From the NCBI GenBank assembly GCA_003132525.1, contig PKXZ01000031.1, positions 445-59,133 on the forward strand: a DNA stretch of 58,689 nt. Direction: 5' to 3'. Below are positions 15,277 through 23,881 of this stretch, in pieces. The stretch's first letter is position 1. Each line of letters opens with the position of its first letter. The position numbers were made by a program, and so were the translations under genes. The stretch is from Candidatus Dormiibacterota bacterium (GTDB lineage: Bacteria > Chloroflexota > Dormibacteria > Aeolococcales > Aeolococcaceae). Below the pieces are notes generated by a model. It worked only from the letters and a program-made list of their open reading frames with translations, was not told the DNA's origin and did no database searches.

Positions 15277-16692
15277 ATGGCCCAAGAGCAGCCCCAAGAG
15301 GGCCAGGCGCAATCGGACGTCATCGAGAAGATCGTCTCGCTGAGCAAGCAGCGCGGGTTCGTCTACCCGTCGAGCGAGATCTACGGTGGCCTCAACGCCG
15401 TCTACGACTTCGGCCCGCTGGGTGTCCGGCTCCGCCGGAATATTCGCGAGCGCTGGTGGCAATCGATGGTGGAGCTTCGCGATGACGTCGAGGGCATCGA
15501 GACCGCGATTCTCATGAACCCGGAGGTGTGGGTCGCGAGTGGTCACGTTGCCGGCTTCACCGATCCACTGGTGGACTGCACCGGTCCCTGTAAGAAGCGC
15601 TGGCGGGAGGATCACCTCGGCGACGAGCGAATCGCCCGCGGCAAGCCTGCCGACGCGCCCGGCTGCCCGGAGTGCGGTGGGGTCCTGACCGAGGCACGCC
15701 AGTTCAATCTCATGTTCAAGACGTTCATCGGCCCCGTCGAGGAGGATGCAGCCCAGATCTGGCTCCGCCCGGAGACGGCGCAGGGCATGTTCGTGAACTT
15801 TGCCAACGTCGTGAATTCCACGCGCCGGCGCCTGCCATTCGGTATCGCCCAGCAGGGCAAGGGATTTCGCAACGAGATCTCGCCGGGCAACTTCGTCTTT
15901 CGCCTGCGCGAGTTCGAGCTGATGGAGATGGAGTATTTCTGCAAGCCGGGGAGCGACCGCGAGCTGCACGAGTACTGGTGCGCGGAACGGTTCCGCTGGC
16001 ACGTCGACGTCATCGGCGTGCGCAAGGCGAACCTCCGGCTCCGTCCACATGCGAAGGAGGAGCTGTCACATTACAGCTCGGCGACGAGTGACATCGAGTA
16101 CCGCTACCCCTTCGGATGGGGCGAGCTCGAAGGCGTCGCGGATCGCACCGACTTCGACCTGAAGACGCACATGGAGCACAGCGGGCGCGACCTCTCGTAC
16201 TTCGATCCGGAAACCAACGAGCGCTACATCCCGTACGTCATCGAACCGGCGGTGAGCACCGACCGCATCTTCATCACGCTGCTCGTGGATGCGTATGACG
16301 AGGAGGAGGTGCGCGGCGAGAAGCGCGTCGTGCTGCACCTCCATCCCGACGTCGCGCCGGTGCAGGTCGCGGTGTTGCCGCTCAGCAAGAAGGCTGAGCT
16401 CATCGAACCGGCACGGCGAATCGAGCATGACCTCCGGCCCCATTTCTCGACGCTGTACGACGAGACGCAGGCGATCGGACGCCGCTATCGGCGGCAGGAC
16501 GAGATCGGTACGCCACTGGCGATCACCTTCGACTTCGACTCGCTCAACGACCACTCGGTCACCATCCGCGAGCGTGATGGCATGACCCAGGTCCGCGTGC
16601 CCATCGAAGGGCTGCATCGCGCGATCCATGACCAGCTCGAGACCGGTCGCACGCGAGCGCGCGAGCGTGCCAACGGCGGGAACGACGCGTAG
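15277..16692 (+). CDS. glyS: Glycine-tRNA ligase, single-chain alpha2 type
   Basis: A 471-residue class II synthetase of the eukaryote/Gram-positive alpha2 type, charging tRNA-Gly. It has QRGFVYPSSEIYGGLNAVYD at about 25-44, motif 2 (IAQQGKGFRNEISPGNFVFR) near 190, and motif 3 near 320 (VIEPAVSTDRIFITLL). A C-terminal anticodon-binding domain follows (HPDVAPVQVAVLPLSKKAEL). Four cysteines in the 95-130 insertion (VDCTGPCKKRW, GCPECGGVLT) suggest a zinc site. It lies 6 bp after recO, the same order seen in Chloroflexota-like genomes. Confidence 0.97.
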   Translation: MAQEQPQEGQAQSDVIEKIVSLSKQRGFVYPSSEIYGGLNAVYDFGPLGVRLRRNIRERWWQSMVELRDDVEGIETAILMNPEVWVASGHVAGFTDPLVDCTGPCKKRWREDHLGDERIARGKPADAPGCPECGGVLTEARQFNLMFKTFIGPVEEDAAQIWLRPETAQGMFVNFANVVNSTRRRLPFGIAQQGKGFRNEISPGNFVFRLREFELMEMEYFCKPGSDRELHEYWCAERFRWHVDVIGVRKANLRLRPHAKEELSHYSSATSDIEYRYPFGWGELEGVADRTDFDLKTHMEHSGRDLSYFDPETNERYIPYVIEPAVSTDRIFITLLVDAYDEEEVRGEKRVVLHLHPDVAPVQVAVLPLSKKAELIEPARRIEHDLRPHFSTLYDETQAIGRRYRRQDEIGTPLAITFDFDSLNDHSVTIRERDGMTQVRVPIEGLHRAIHDQLETGRTRARERANGGNDA

Positions 16693-16695
16693 CAT
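16690..16695 (+). promoter_or_regulatory. Possible -10 (TAGCAT) for sensor kinase gene
   Basis: TAGCAT ends 6 nt before the GTG at 16702 and overlaps the glyS stop. No Shine-Dalgarno sequence is seen. Confidence 0.35.
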
Positions 16696-16701
16696 CCCGC
16701 C

Positions 16702-17823
16702 GTGGTGAGTGCTCGCAGCGACACCGACGCGGTCGCTGCCGGTGTGCTCGACCTGCTGGCGCTCGGTGACGCACCGGACCTCGACACGGTGCTCGAGCGG
16801 ATCGTCCGGGCGGCGCGTCGCCAGGTCTCGGCGCGATACGGTGCCATCGGGGTGCCCGACGGTCGCGGTGGCTTCGCAAGGTTCGTGACGTCGGGGATCA
16901 GCGAGCGCGTGGCCGCGACCATCGGCGAGTTGCCGCGGACTCACGGTGTGCTCGGCGCGCTGCTCGAAGAGGGGCCGATCCTGCTCGACGACATCCGCAA
17001 GCATCCCCGGTTCTCGTATTACCCGGACCATCACCCGACGCTGACGGACTTTCTCGGTGTGCCCATCAAACACCGGGGAATCGTCCGCGGCAATCTCTTC
17101 GTCAGCGGACATCGTTCCGGTCACTTCACCAAGGCGGATGCACGCAAGCTGGAGACCCTTGCGGCATATGCGGGTGTCGCGATCGCGAACGCCGAGCTCT
17201 ACGCGCAGTCGCAGCGGCTCGCCGTCGTCGAGGAGCGAAACCGGGTCGCTCGCGAACTGCACGACGCCGCGACCCAGACGCTCTTCAGCCTGGTGCTGAC
17301 CGCCCGCGCTGCAGCCCTGTCGACTCAGGACGAGGGAGCGCGCAGCACGCTGCTGGAATTCGAGCAGCGAACCACGTCAGCGCTCCAGGAGCTGCGCGGG
17401 CTCGTGCACGCGCTCCGTCCCAAGAGCCTCGAACGTGATGGTCTCGCGGCCACGCTCGCCGACCACGCGGAGGCGTTGCGCACCAGCGGGGCACGTGTGA
17501 TCGTCGATGCCGCCGAGGGCGTCCGTCTTCCGCTCGACACCGAGCACGCGCTTTTGCGCATCGCACAGGAAGCGCTCCACAACGCGATGCGTCACGCCCC
17601 GGGATCGTCGGTGCACGTGACCCTGCGCGTGGCGTCGAAGACGGTGACGCTGCGAATTCGGGACGACGGCCCAGGCTTCGACCTGGACGCGCTGTCACAT
17701 ACGCGACGCGGCGTCGGCCTCGCCAGCATGCGCGAACGGGCACACGAGATCGGCGCGCGTCTCGTGATCCGCACACGTCCCGGCCGCGGAACGACGGTCA
17801 CCGTGAGCGTCCCGTCGGCGTAA
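16702..17823 (+). CDS. GAF-domain sensor histidine kinase (NarL/DevS-type)
   Basis: A 373-residue cytosolic histidine kinase. Residues 20-165 form a GAF sensor domain (IVRAARRQVSARYGAIGVPD, then DFLGVPIKHRGIVRGNLFVS). A HisKA_3 dimerisation domain follows, with the phospho-His in NRVARELHDAATQTLFSLV (about residue 190). The HATPase shows RIAQEALHNAMRHAPGSSV (N box) and LRIRDDGPGFDLDAL (G1), with GVGLASMRERA after it. There is no TM helix, so it senses a cytosolic or diffusible signal; GAF domains of DevS/DosS type bind heme, but a heme His was not verified. Its partner is the NarL regulator 4 bp downstream. Confidence 0.93.
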   Translation: MVSARSDTDAVAAGVLDLLALGDAPDLDTVLERIVRAARRQVSARYGAIGVPDGRGGFARFVTSGISERVAATIGELPRTHGVLGALLEEGPILLDDIRKHPRFSYYPDHHPTLTDFLGVPIKHRGIVRGNLFVSGHRSGHFTKADARKLETLAAYAGVAIANAELYAQSQRLAVVEERNRVARELHDAATQTLFSLVLTARAAALSTQDEGARSTLLEFEQRTTSALQELRGLVHALRPKSLERDGLAATLADHAEALRTSGARVIVDAAEGVRLPLDTEHALLRIAQEALHNAMRHAPGSSVHVTLRVASKTVTLRIRDDGPGFDLDALSHTRRGVGLASMRERAHEIGARLVIRTRPGRGTTVTVSVPSA

Positions 17824-17827
17824 GCGC

Positions 17828-18463
17828 ATGAATGCACAAATCCGGCTCCTCATCGTCGACGACCACTCGGTGGTGCGCGAAGGACTGCGTGCCTTCCTCC
17901 GGCTTCAGGAGGGCGTCGAGGTTGTGGGCGAGGCAGCAGGCGCTGACGACGCGATCCGGATTGCCGGCGAGACGTCGCCTGACGTGATCCTGCTCGACCT
18001 GGTCATGCCCCACGGCGACGGGGTTGGAGCCATCCGCCGGTTGCTCGAGGTCGCGCCCGGTGTGCGCGTGCTCGTGCTCACGAGCTTCGCTGACGACGCG
18101 CAGATCTTCGCGGCGATCGCTGCCGGCGCTGCAGGTTATCTGCTCAAGGACGTCGATCCTCAGGCTTTGGCCGACGGCATCCGGGACGTGCACGCCGGAC
18201 GACCGGCGCTCGATCCCTCGGTCGCCGCGCGGCTGATGCATCGCAGCGGATCACCGCGCCAGACGCACAGCGATCTCACCGCCCGCGAGCGCGAGGTGCT
18301 CCGGTTGATCGTCGAGGGGCTTGCCAACAAGCAGATCGCGCAGCGACTCGGCATCGGCGAGAAGACGATCAAGACCCACGTGAGCCGCGTGCTCGCAAAG
18401 CTCGGCGTGGCGGACCGGACCCAGGCCGCGGTGCTCGCCATCCGCGAGGGCCTGGTGGACTGA
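17828..18463 (+). CDS. NarL/LuxR-family response regulator
   Basis: A 211-residue two-domain regulator. The receiver (2-125) has LLIVDDHSVVREGLRAFLRL with the acidic pocket, the phospho-acceptor in VILLDLVMPHGDG (about residue 57), and the conserved Lys in GYLLKDVDPQALADGIRDV. The C-terminal LuxR helix-turn-helix is LTAREREVLRLIVEGLANKQ, then IAQRLGIGEKTIKTHVSRVL. It follows the GAF kinase with 4 bp spacing and is surely its cognate regulator. Targets are unknown. Confidence 0.96.
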   Translation: MNAQIRLLIVDDHSVVREGLRAFLRLQEGVEVVGEAAGADDAIRIAGETSPDVILLDLVMPHGDGVGAIRRLLEVAPGVRVLVLTSFADDAQIFAAIAAGAAGYLLKDVDPQALADGIRDVHAGRPALDPSVAARLMHRSGSPRQTHSDLTAREREVLRLIVEGLANKQIAQRLGIGEKTIKTHVSRVLAKLGVADRTQAAVLAIREGLVD

Positions 18464-18464
18464 G

Positions 18465-18486
18465 GGGTCCGCCGAATGACGGACCC
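18465..18486 (+). terminator. Hairpin after two-component genes
   Basis: A perfect 7-bp stem GGGTCCG / CGGACCC with an 8-nt loop starts 2 bp after the regulator's stop. There is no T-tract, so it may be a weak or Rho-assisted terminator, or an mRNA 3' stabiliser. Confidence 0.4.
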
Positions 18487-18542
18487 GCGGCTGGGGCATA
18501 CGGTGGACGCGCTTGGCCCTCGGCGCGCGCAGGATTGAGGGC

Positions 18543-19259
18543 ATGGGAACACTGTCCGGAACCACCGTTATGATCACGGGCGCCTCACGAGGTCTGGGGC
18601 GGGCGCTTGCTCGGACCGCTGCCCGCGAGGGAGCCTCGCTGGCGATCTGCGCCCGTGGAGGAGAGGCGCTCGAAGCCGTCGCCGAGGAATGCCGCGGCCA
18701 GAGCGTCGAGGTGCTGGCGGTGCTCGCTGACATCGCGGACGCCTCCGATGTCGAGCGCTTCGCAGCAACGGCGCTGGAGCGCTTCGGGGGCATCGATGTT
18801 CTCGTCAACAACGCGGCCGAGCTGGGTCCGCTGCCGTTGCCGCAGCTCACCGACGCGCCGTCGAGCGCCCTCGAGCACGTGCTGCAGGCCAATGTGCTCG
18901 GGCCACTGCGCCTCACCCAGGCGGTGATCGGCGGGATGCTCCTGCGCAACCACGGACTTGTCGTCAACATCAGCACCGACGCCGCGCTCATCGGGTTCGA
19001 GGGGCTCGGCCTGTACAGCGCCTCCAAGGCGGCGCTCGACGCGCTGACGCGGAGCTGGTCGGCGGAGTTGCACCGGACCATGGTTCGCGTGATCAGCGTC
19101 GACCCCGGCGACATGCACACCGCGATGCACATGGCCGCCGACCCGGAGGCCAACCCGGCGGACCTGCTCCGTCCGGAGGACGTCGCTGAGCGGCTGCTCG
19201 CGCTCCTGGTTGGACGCCTCCCGGAGGCCGACCGTATCGAGGCGGCGACCCTCGCATGA
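18543..19259 (+). CDS. Short-chain dehydrogenase/reductase
   Basis: A 238-residue classical SDR. It has the cofactor loop TVMITGASRGLGRALARTAA (residues 8-27), the NNAA motif in IDVLVNNAAELG, the catalytic Ser in VVNISTDAALIG and the YSASKAALDALT active-site Tyr/Lys at about 160-164. The beta-2 end (AICARGG) favours NADP(H). Substrate unknown. The stop overlaps the QueA-like start by 4 nt (ATGA), so the two are translated together, although no shared pathway is obvious. An in-frame start at 18513 is possible but lacks family sequence. Confidence 0.92.
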   Translation: MGTLSGTTVMITGASRGLGRALARTAAREGASLAICARGGEALEAVAEECRGQSVEVLAVLADIADASDVERFAATALERFGGIDVLVNNAAELGPLPLPQLTDAPSSALEHVLQANVLGPLRLTQAVIGGMLLRNHGLVVNISTDAALIGFEGLGLYSASKAALDALTRSWSAELHRTMVRVISVDPGDMHTAMHMAADPEANPADLLRPEDVAERLLALLVGRLPEADRIEAATLA

Positions 19260-20266
19260 TCTCCCCACCTCGCGAGCTGCGCGCCGCGCTTCCCGCCGAA
19301 CTCCGTGGCATGCGCCGTGACGGTGCTCGGCTCTGCGTGGTGGAACGGCAGTCGGGGCGCATCACCCACACCACTGTCGCGCACCTCGGCGAGTACCTCG
19401 CGTCGGGCGACCTGCTCGTCGTCAACTCGAGCCGGACGCTCCCTGCCGCGCTGCGCGTCGACCGCGACGGAGCGGAGCAGGTGCAGCTCCGGCCGGGCGC
19501 GCTCCGGGAGCACGAGTGGGACGCGCTGGCGGTGGAGACCGCGCCACCCCACCGCAACGTCCCGCTCGAACCCGGCGAGCTGCTTCGCGCGCCCGGTGGG
19601 CTGCGCTTTCGCGTCCTCGAGCCGCGCACCGACGCCCCGCTGCTGTGGCGGATGGCCGTCGAGAGCGGCGACCCGATGCGCACGCTGCTCAGCGCCGGCG
19701 AGCCGATCCGCTACTCATACGTGCCCAACGCGGTCCCGCTCGAGCACTACCAGACGGTTTATGCAGGCGCGCCCGGTTCGGTCGAGACGCCCTCTGCCGG
19801 CCGGCACCTGACCTGGGAGCTTCTCAGCGAGCTGCGCCGCCAGGGAGTCGACGTGACCGACATCGTGCTCCACTGCGGGCTGAGCTCCTTCCAGGATGAC
19901 GATGTCGACCTGGACAAGCCGCTCATCGAGGAGCGGTTCGCCATCCGCGAGGACGCCGCGTTGCGCATCAACCGGGCGTCGCGGGTGATCGCGGTCGGCA
20001 CGAGCGTCATCCGAACACTGGAGACTGCCGTCGACACCAATGGCGACGTGCAGCCCATGAGTGGCTGGACGCGGCTGGTGATCACGCCGGAGACCCGCCT
20101 GCGCGCCGTTGACGCACTCCTCACCGGATTGCACGAACCCCCGGCTACGCACCTCGACATGCTCGGTGCGCTCCTCGACACGAGCCTGCTGGAACGCGCG
20201 TATGCGGAGGTTCGCGAGCGCCGCTACCTCTGGCACGAGTTCGGCGACGCGATGCTCATCCTGTAG
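19256..20266 (+). CDS. QueA-like S-adenosylmethionine:tRNA ribosyltransferase-isomerase
   Basis: A 336-residue protein homologous to QueA, which adds the SAM-derived ribosyl moiety to preQ1 in tRNA to give epoxyqueuosine. Family landmarks are GDLLVVNSSRTLPAALRV, VPLEHYQTVYAGAPGSVETP and SAGRHLTWELLSELRRQGVD. Two core motifs deviate from the usual APTAGLHF and LHVGLGTF: here they read TPSAGRHL and LHCGLSSF. The protein therefore belongs to a divergent branch common in high-GC bacteria whose activity may differ. No tgt or queuosine-synthesis gene is nearby. Annotated as QueA-like rather than queA. Confidence 0.85.
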   Translation: MISPPRELRAALPAELRGMRRDGARLCVVERQSGRITHTTVAHLGEYLASGDLLVVNSSRTLPAALRVDRDGAEQVQLRPGALREHEWDALAVETAPPHRNVPLEPGELLRAPGGLRFRVLEPRTDAPLLWRMAVESGDPMRTLLSAGEPIRYSYVPNAVPLEHYQTVYAGAPGSVETPSAGRHLTWELLSELRRQGVDVTDIVLHCGLSSFQDDDVDLDKPLIEERFAIREDAALRINRASRVIAVGTSVIRTLETAVDTNGDVQPMSGWTRLVITPETRLRAVDALLTGLHEPPATHLDMLGALLDTSLLERAYAEVRERRYLWHEFGDAMLIL

Positions 20267-20338
20267 AGCGCCGCCCCGTCTTTGACATGATCCCGTCAGC
20301 CCCGCGGGCGGGCTCCAGGTCAACCAGGGGAGTGCGTG

Positions 20339-20662
20339 ATGTCTGAGCTTTTGGTCCTCGAGTTCGAGGGGTTCGGCGCCAAGGAGTACGAGCAGGTCAA
20401 CGCCCTGCTTGGGATCAACGCGGACACCGGCGAGGGCGACTGGCCCGCCGGGCTGCACACCCACCTCGCCGGTCCGACCGAGGGTGGTGGATGGCTCGTG
20501 GTCGAGGTCTGGGAGACCCAAGAAGACCAGGACGAGTTCATGAACACGCGTCTCGGTCCGGCGCTGGCCAAGGCCGGAGTCACCGGTCCGCCGAAGCGCG
20601 CGGATTGGAGCAAGACCAAGGCGCACCACACCCCGAAGAAGCCGTCCAAAAAGGCCGGGTAA
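20339..20662 (+). CDS. Small ABM-like protein with basic C-terminal tail
   Basis: A 107-residue protein. Residues 1-80 fit a dimeric alpha/beta-barrel domain (LLVLEFEGFGAKEYEQVNAL, then WLVVEVWETQEDQDEFMNTR). The last ~20 residues are Lys/Pro/Ala-rich (KTKAHHTPKKPSKKAG) and probably disordered. The ATG at 20339 (GTG at 20336 is the alternative) is preceded by GGGGAG. It stands alone between the QueA-like gene and ppdK; the neighbour PPDK has a similar basic tail at its N-terminus. Function unknown. Confidence 0.8.
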   Translation: MSELLVLEFEGFGAKEYEQVNALLGINADTGEGDWPAGLHTHLAGPTEGGGWLVVEVWETQEDQDEFMNTRLGPALAKAGVTGPPKRADWSKTKAHHTPKKPSKKAG

Positions 20663-20776
20663 CCCTCACCCGACCTCCCGTCCGGCGGGGTGCGTCACGG
20701 CCGTTCGGCCTCGTGGCGGCCCGATGCTACGCTCACGCCTTGCGAGCGAACCAACCACCACGATGAGGTCTGGCCA

Positions 20777-23539
20777 ATGGCGGTAGGCACCCGGGGCAAA
20801 AAGTCGTCCAAGACTCCGGCGAGAAAAACAGCTGCGCGGAAGACGTCCGCGCGCAGCACCGGGTCGCAGAACGGCGCCGTTGCGCGCGCCCACAAGTGGG
20901 TGTACAGCTTCAACGAAGGCAGCGCGTCGATGCGCGATCTGCTGGGCGGCAAGGGTGCCGGTGTCGCCGAGATGACGAGAGCCGGCCTGCCCGTCCCTCC
21001 CGGTTTCACGATCACGACCGAGGCCTGCAACGCCTTCTATGCGAAGGGCGCGAAGTTCCCGGACGGGCTCTGGGCGCAGGTCGGCAACGCGCTCAAGGTC
21101 GTCGAGAAGACGACCGGCAAGGGGTTCGGCGATCCGAAAAATCCCCTTCTCGTCAGCGTGCGCAGCGGCGCCAAGTTCTCGATGCCGGGGATGATGGACA
21201 CGGTCCTCAACCTCGGCCTCAACGCAGCGACGCTCGAGGGACTCGCCAAGCTCACCAAGGACCGGCGTTTCGCGCTCGATGCGCAGCGCCGCTTCATCCA
21301 ACTCTTCAGCAAGATCGTCCTCGGGATCGACGGCCAGCTGTTCGAGGATGCGCTCGACGACATCAAGAAGCGCAAGAAGGCAAAGACCGATGCCGACCTC
21401 AGCGCGCCGGCGCTCGAGGAGTTGATCGTCGAGTACCGGGCGATCGTCAAGCGCCATTCGAAGACGGGGTTCCCCGAGGATCCGATGGACCAGTTGCGTG
21501 CCGCGATCGGGGCTGTGTTCGAGTCGTGGAACAACAAGCGCGCGACCGACTACCGCAACTACAACCGCATCCCGCACGACCTCGGCACCGCAGTCAACGT
21601 GCAGTCGATGGTGTTCGGAAACATGGGTGACGACTCCGGAACCGGCGTCGCATTCACGCGTGATCCCTCCACCGGCGAGAAGAAGCTGTACGGCGAGTAC
21701 CTCACCAACGCACAGGGCGAGGACGTCGTCGCCGGCATCCGCACGCCCAAGCCGATCGCCGCGATGGCGACCGACCTTCCCAAGGCATACAAGCAGTTCG
21801 AGCAGATCGCGCGCAAGCTCGAGAAGCACTACCGCGACGTGCAGGACATGGAGTTCACCATCGAGCGCGGCACGCTGTTCATGCTGCAAACGCGCAGCGG
21901 CAAGCGCACCGCCGAAGCCGCGGTGAAGATCGCGGTCGACATGTTGCGCGAGCGGCTCATCACCAAGCGCGAGGCCGTGCTCCGTGTGGAGCCCGGACAG
22001 GTCGATCAACTCCTCCATCGTCGCATCGATCCGAAAGCGAAGATCCATGTGCTCGCAACCGGACTCGCCGCATCACCGGGCGCCGCGTACGGCAAGGCCG
22101 TGTTCGACGCAGATCGCGCCGAGGAGCTGGCCAAGAAGGGCGAGAAGGTCATCCTCGTGCGCATCGAGACCAACCCCGACGACGTGCACGGCATGATCGC
22201 CGCTGAAGGAGTCCTCACGTCGCGCGGTGGACGCACCTCACATGCGGCGGTGGTCGCGAGAGGCATGGGCAAGCCGTGCGTCGCCGGCGCGGAGTCGGTG
22301 CAGGTCGACCTGGGCAAGCGCCAGTTCACCGCGGGCGGGACGAAGATCAAGGAGGGAGAACCCTTCACGATCGACGGCTCCACCGGCAACGTCATCGAGG
22401 GGCAGGTGCCCATGCTCGACGCGGAGATCTCCGGCGAGCTCGAGGAGATCCTGCGCTGGGCGGATTCGTTCCGCCGCCTCGAGGTGTGGGCGAACGGTGA
22501 CTATCCGCACGACGCGGTGCGCGCACGCGACTTCGGCGCGCAAGGCATCGGCCTCTGTCGCACCGAGCACATGTTCATGCAGCAGGAACGCCTGCCCATC
22601 GTGCAGAAGATGATCCTTGCGCCCAGCGAGAAGGAGCGCCGCGTCGAGCTGGCGAAGCTGCTCCCGATGCAGCGTGACGACTTCCACGGCATCCTCAAGG
22701 CGATGCACGGGCTACCCGTGATCATCCGGCTCATCGATCCGCCGTTGCACGAGTTCCTCCCGTCGCTCGAAGAGCTGCTGGTGGAGGTCACGCGCGCGCA
22801 GGCGCTCGGCAAGCCGGAGAAGTCATACCGCGACAAGGTGAAGCTGCTTGCCGAGGTGCAGAACCTCCACGAGCAGAACCCCATGCTGGGCCTTCGTGGA
22901 TGCCGGCTCGGTCTGCTGTTCCCGGAGATCATCGAGATGCAGACGCGCGCGATCATCGAGGCTGCGGTCAGCCTCAGGAAAGAGCGCATCGACGTGCGCC
23001 CCGAGATCATGGTGCCGCTCGTCGGCACGCTCGAGGAGTTGCGCCGGACTCGCGAGGTGATCGACCGCGTTGCGCAGGACGTGTTCAAGGAAACCAAGAC
23101 CAAGGTGGCGTACCTCGTCGGCACCATGATCGAGGTGCCTCGCGCCGCGCTGACAGCCGGTCAGATCGCACAGTCCGCCGACTTCTTCTCCTTTGGCACC
23201 AACGATCTGACCCAGATGACGTTCGGCGTGTCGCGCGACGACGCCGAGGGCAAGTTCCTGCTGCGCTACGTCGAGGAGAAGATCCTGCCGCGCAATCCAT
23301 TCGAGACCCTCGATCGCGACGGCATCGGACGGTTGATGCGATTTGCCGTCGAGGAGGGCCGTGCTGTTCGTCCATCCTTGAGCGTCGGCATCTGCGGCGA
23401 GCACGGCGGCGACGCCGACTCCATCGCCCTCTGCGAGGAGCTCGGACTCGACTACGTCTCGTGCTCACCGTTCCGGGTGCCCGCCGCGCGGATGGCGGCC
23501 GCGCATGCCCGCCTCGCACGGGTGGAGCGAGACCGCTGA
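20777..23539 (+). CDS. ppdK: Pyruvate, phosphate dikinase
   Basis: A 920-residue PPDK interconverting pyruvate + ATP + Pi and PEP + AMP + PPi. The N-terminal ATP-grasp domain has SVRSGAKFSMPGMMDTVLNL, the central swivelling domain has the phospho-His motif GGRTSHAAVVARGMGKPC (about residue 490), and the C-terminal PEP-binding barrel ends with SVGICGEHGGD. Residues 1-45 are an extra Lys/Ala/Arg/Thr-rich basic extension (KKSSKTPARKTAARKTSARS), not part of the enzyme core. The ATG at 20777 has GAGG upstream; a TACGCT hexamer at 20728 may be the -10. The enzyme supports gluconeogenesis or PPi-linked glycolysis. Confidence 0.97.
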   Translation: MAVGTRGKKSSKTPARKTAARKTSARSTGSQNGAVARAHKWVYSFNEGSASMRDLLGGKGAGVAEMTRAGLPVPPGFTITTEACNAFYAKGAKFPDGLWAQVGNALKVVEKTTGKGFGDPKNPLLVSVRSGAKFSMPGMMDTVLNLGLNAATLEGLAKLTKDRRFALDAQRRFIQLFSKIVLGIDGQLFEDALDDIKKRKKAKTDADLSAPALEELIVEYRAIVKRHSKTGFPEDPMDQLRAAIGAVFESWNNKRATDYRNYNRIPHDLGTAVNVQSMVFGNMGDDSGTGVAFTRDPSTGEKKLYGEYLTNAQGEDVVAGIRTPKPIAAMATDLPKAYKQFEQIARKLEKHYRDVQDMEFTIERGTLFMLQTRSGKRTAEAAVKIAVDMLRERLITKREAVLRVEPGQVDQLLHRRIDPKAKIHVLATGLAASPGAAYGKAVFDADRAEELAKKGEKVILVRIETNPDDVHGMIAAEGVLTSRGGRTSHAAVVARGMGKPCVAGAESVQVDLGKRQFTAGGTKIKEGEPFTIDGSTGNVIEGQVPMLDAEISGELEEILRWADSFRRLEVWANGDYPHDAVRARDFGAQGIGLCRTEHMFMQQERLPIVQKMILAPSEKERRVELAKLLPMQRDDFHGILKAMHGLPVIIRLIDPPLHEFLPSLEELLVEVTRAQALGKPEKSYRDKVKLLAEVQNLHEQNPMLGLRGCRLGLLFPEIIEMQTRAIIEAAVSLRKERIDVRPEIMVPLVGTLEELRRTREVIDRVAQDVFKETKTKVAYLVGTMIEVPRAALTAGQIAQSADFFSFGTNDLTQMTFGVSRDDAEGKFLLRYVEEKILPRNPFETLDRDGIGRLMRFAVEEGRAVRPSLSVGICGEHGGDADSIALCEELGLDYVSCSPFRVPAARMAAAHARLARVERDR

Positions 23540-23548
23540 GCGACCCAG

Positions 23549-23815
23549 GTGACTGAGCACGTCCGGATCCGCAAGATCGCGACGCGAAGCGGTCGTCCGG
23601 AGATGCTGGACGACGGCCATGTCGTCGAAGGCGATGAGCTGTCGCCGCCGACGCCTGGAATGCCATATGCCGTGCGCCGTACCGTCACCGAACATGAGGA
23701 CGCACCGGAAGTGTTCGCAACGTCGCCGGTTCGCGCGGTGATCACCGAGCAACGCGGCGGGATTGTGTTGCTTACGGACAATTCGAAATATGCGATCGAG
23801 GTCGTCGGACGCTAG
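23549..23815 (+). CDS. Small hypothetical protein
   Basis: An 88-residue protein, GTG start, 9 bp after ppdK and probably in the same transcript. It is soluble and strand-rich, with a C-terminal GGIVLLTDNSKYAIEVVGR and a Pro-rich loop SPPTPGMPYAV. I do not recognise the family. Codon third positions are GC-rich as in the neighbours, which supports it being real. Confidence 0.6.
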   Translation: MTEHVRIRKIATRSGRPEMLDDGHVVEGDELSPPTPGMPYAVRRTVTEHEDAPEVFATSPVRAVITEQRGGIVLLTDNSKYAIEVVGR

Positions 23816-23881
23816 GTAACCACGTAACGGATCGCTGGCGATGACCCACGTGGTATATCGTTTCGCCTACTCTTCATAGTG

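Noticed and set aside
14365..16050. 561-codon open frame on the minus strand across recO and glyS
   Set aside because: It is antisense to two well-conserved genes; its composition is the complement of their GC-rich third positions and it shows no family motif.
20282..20287. Perfect TTGACA upstream of the ABM-like gene
   Set aside because: No -10-like hexamer is found 16-19 nt downstream, so it is not called a promoter.
20666..22048. 460-codon minus-strand frame over ppdK
   Set aside because: Shadow of the PPDK coding sequence with no recognisable domain.
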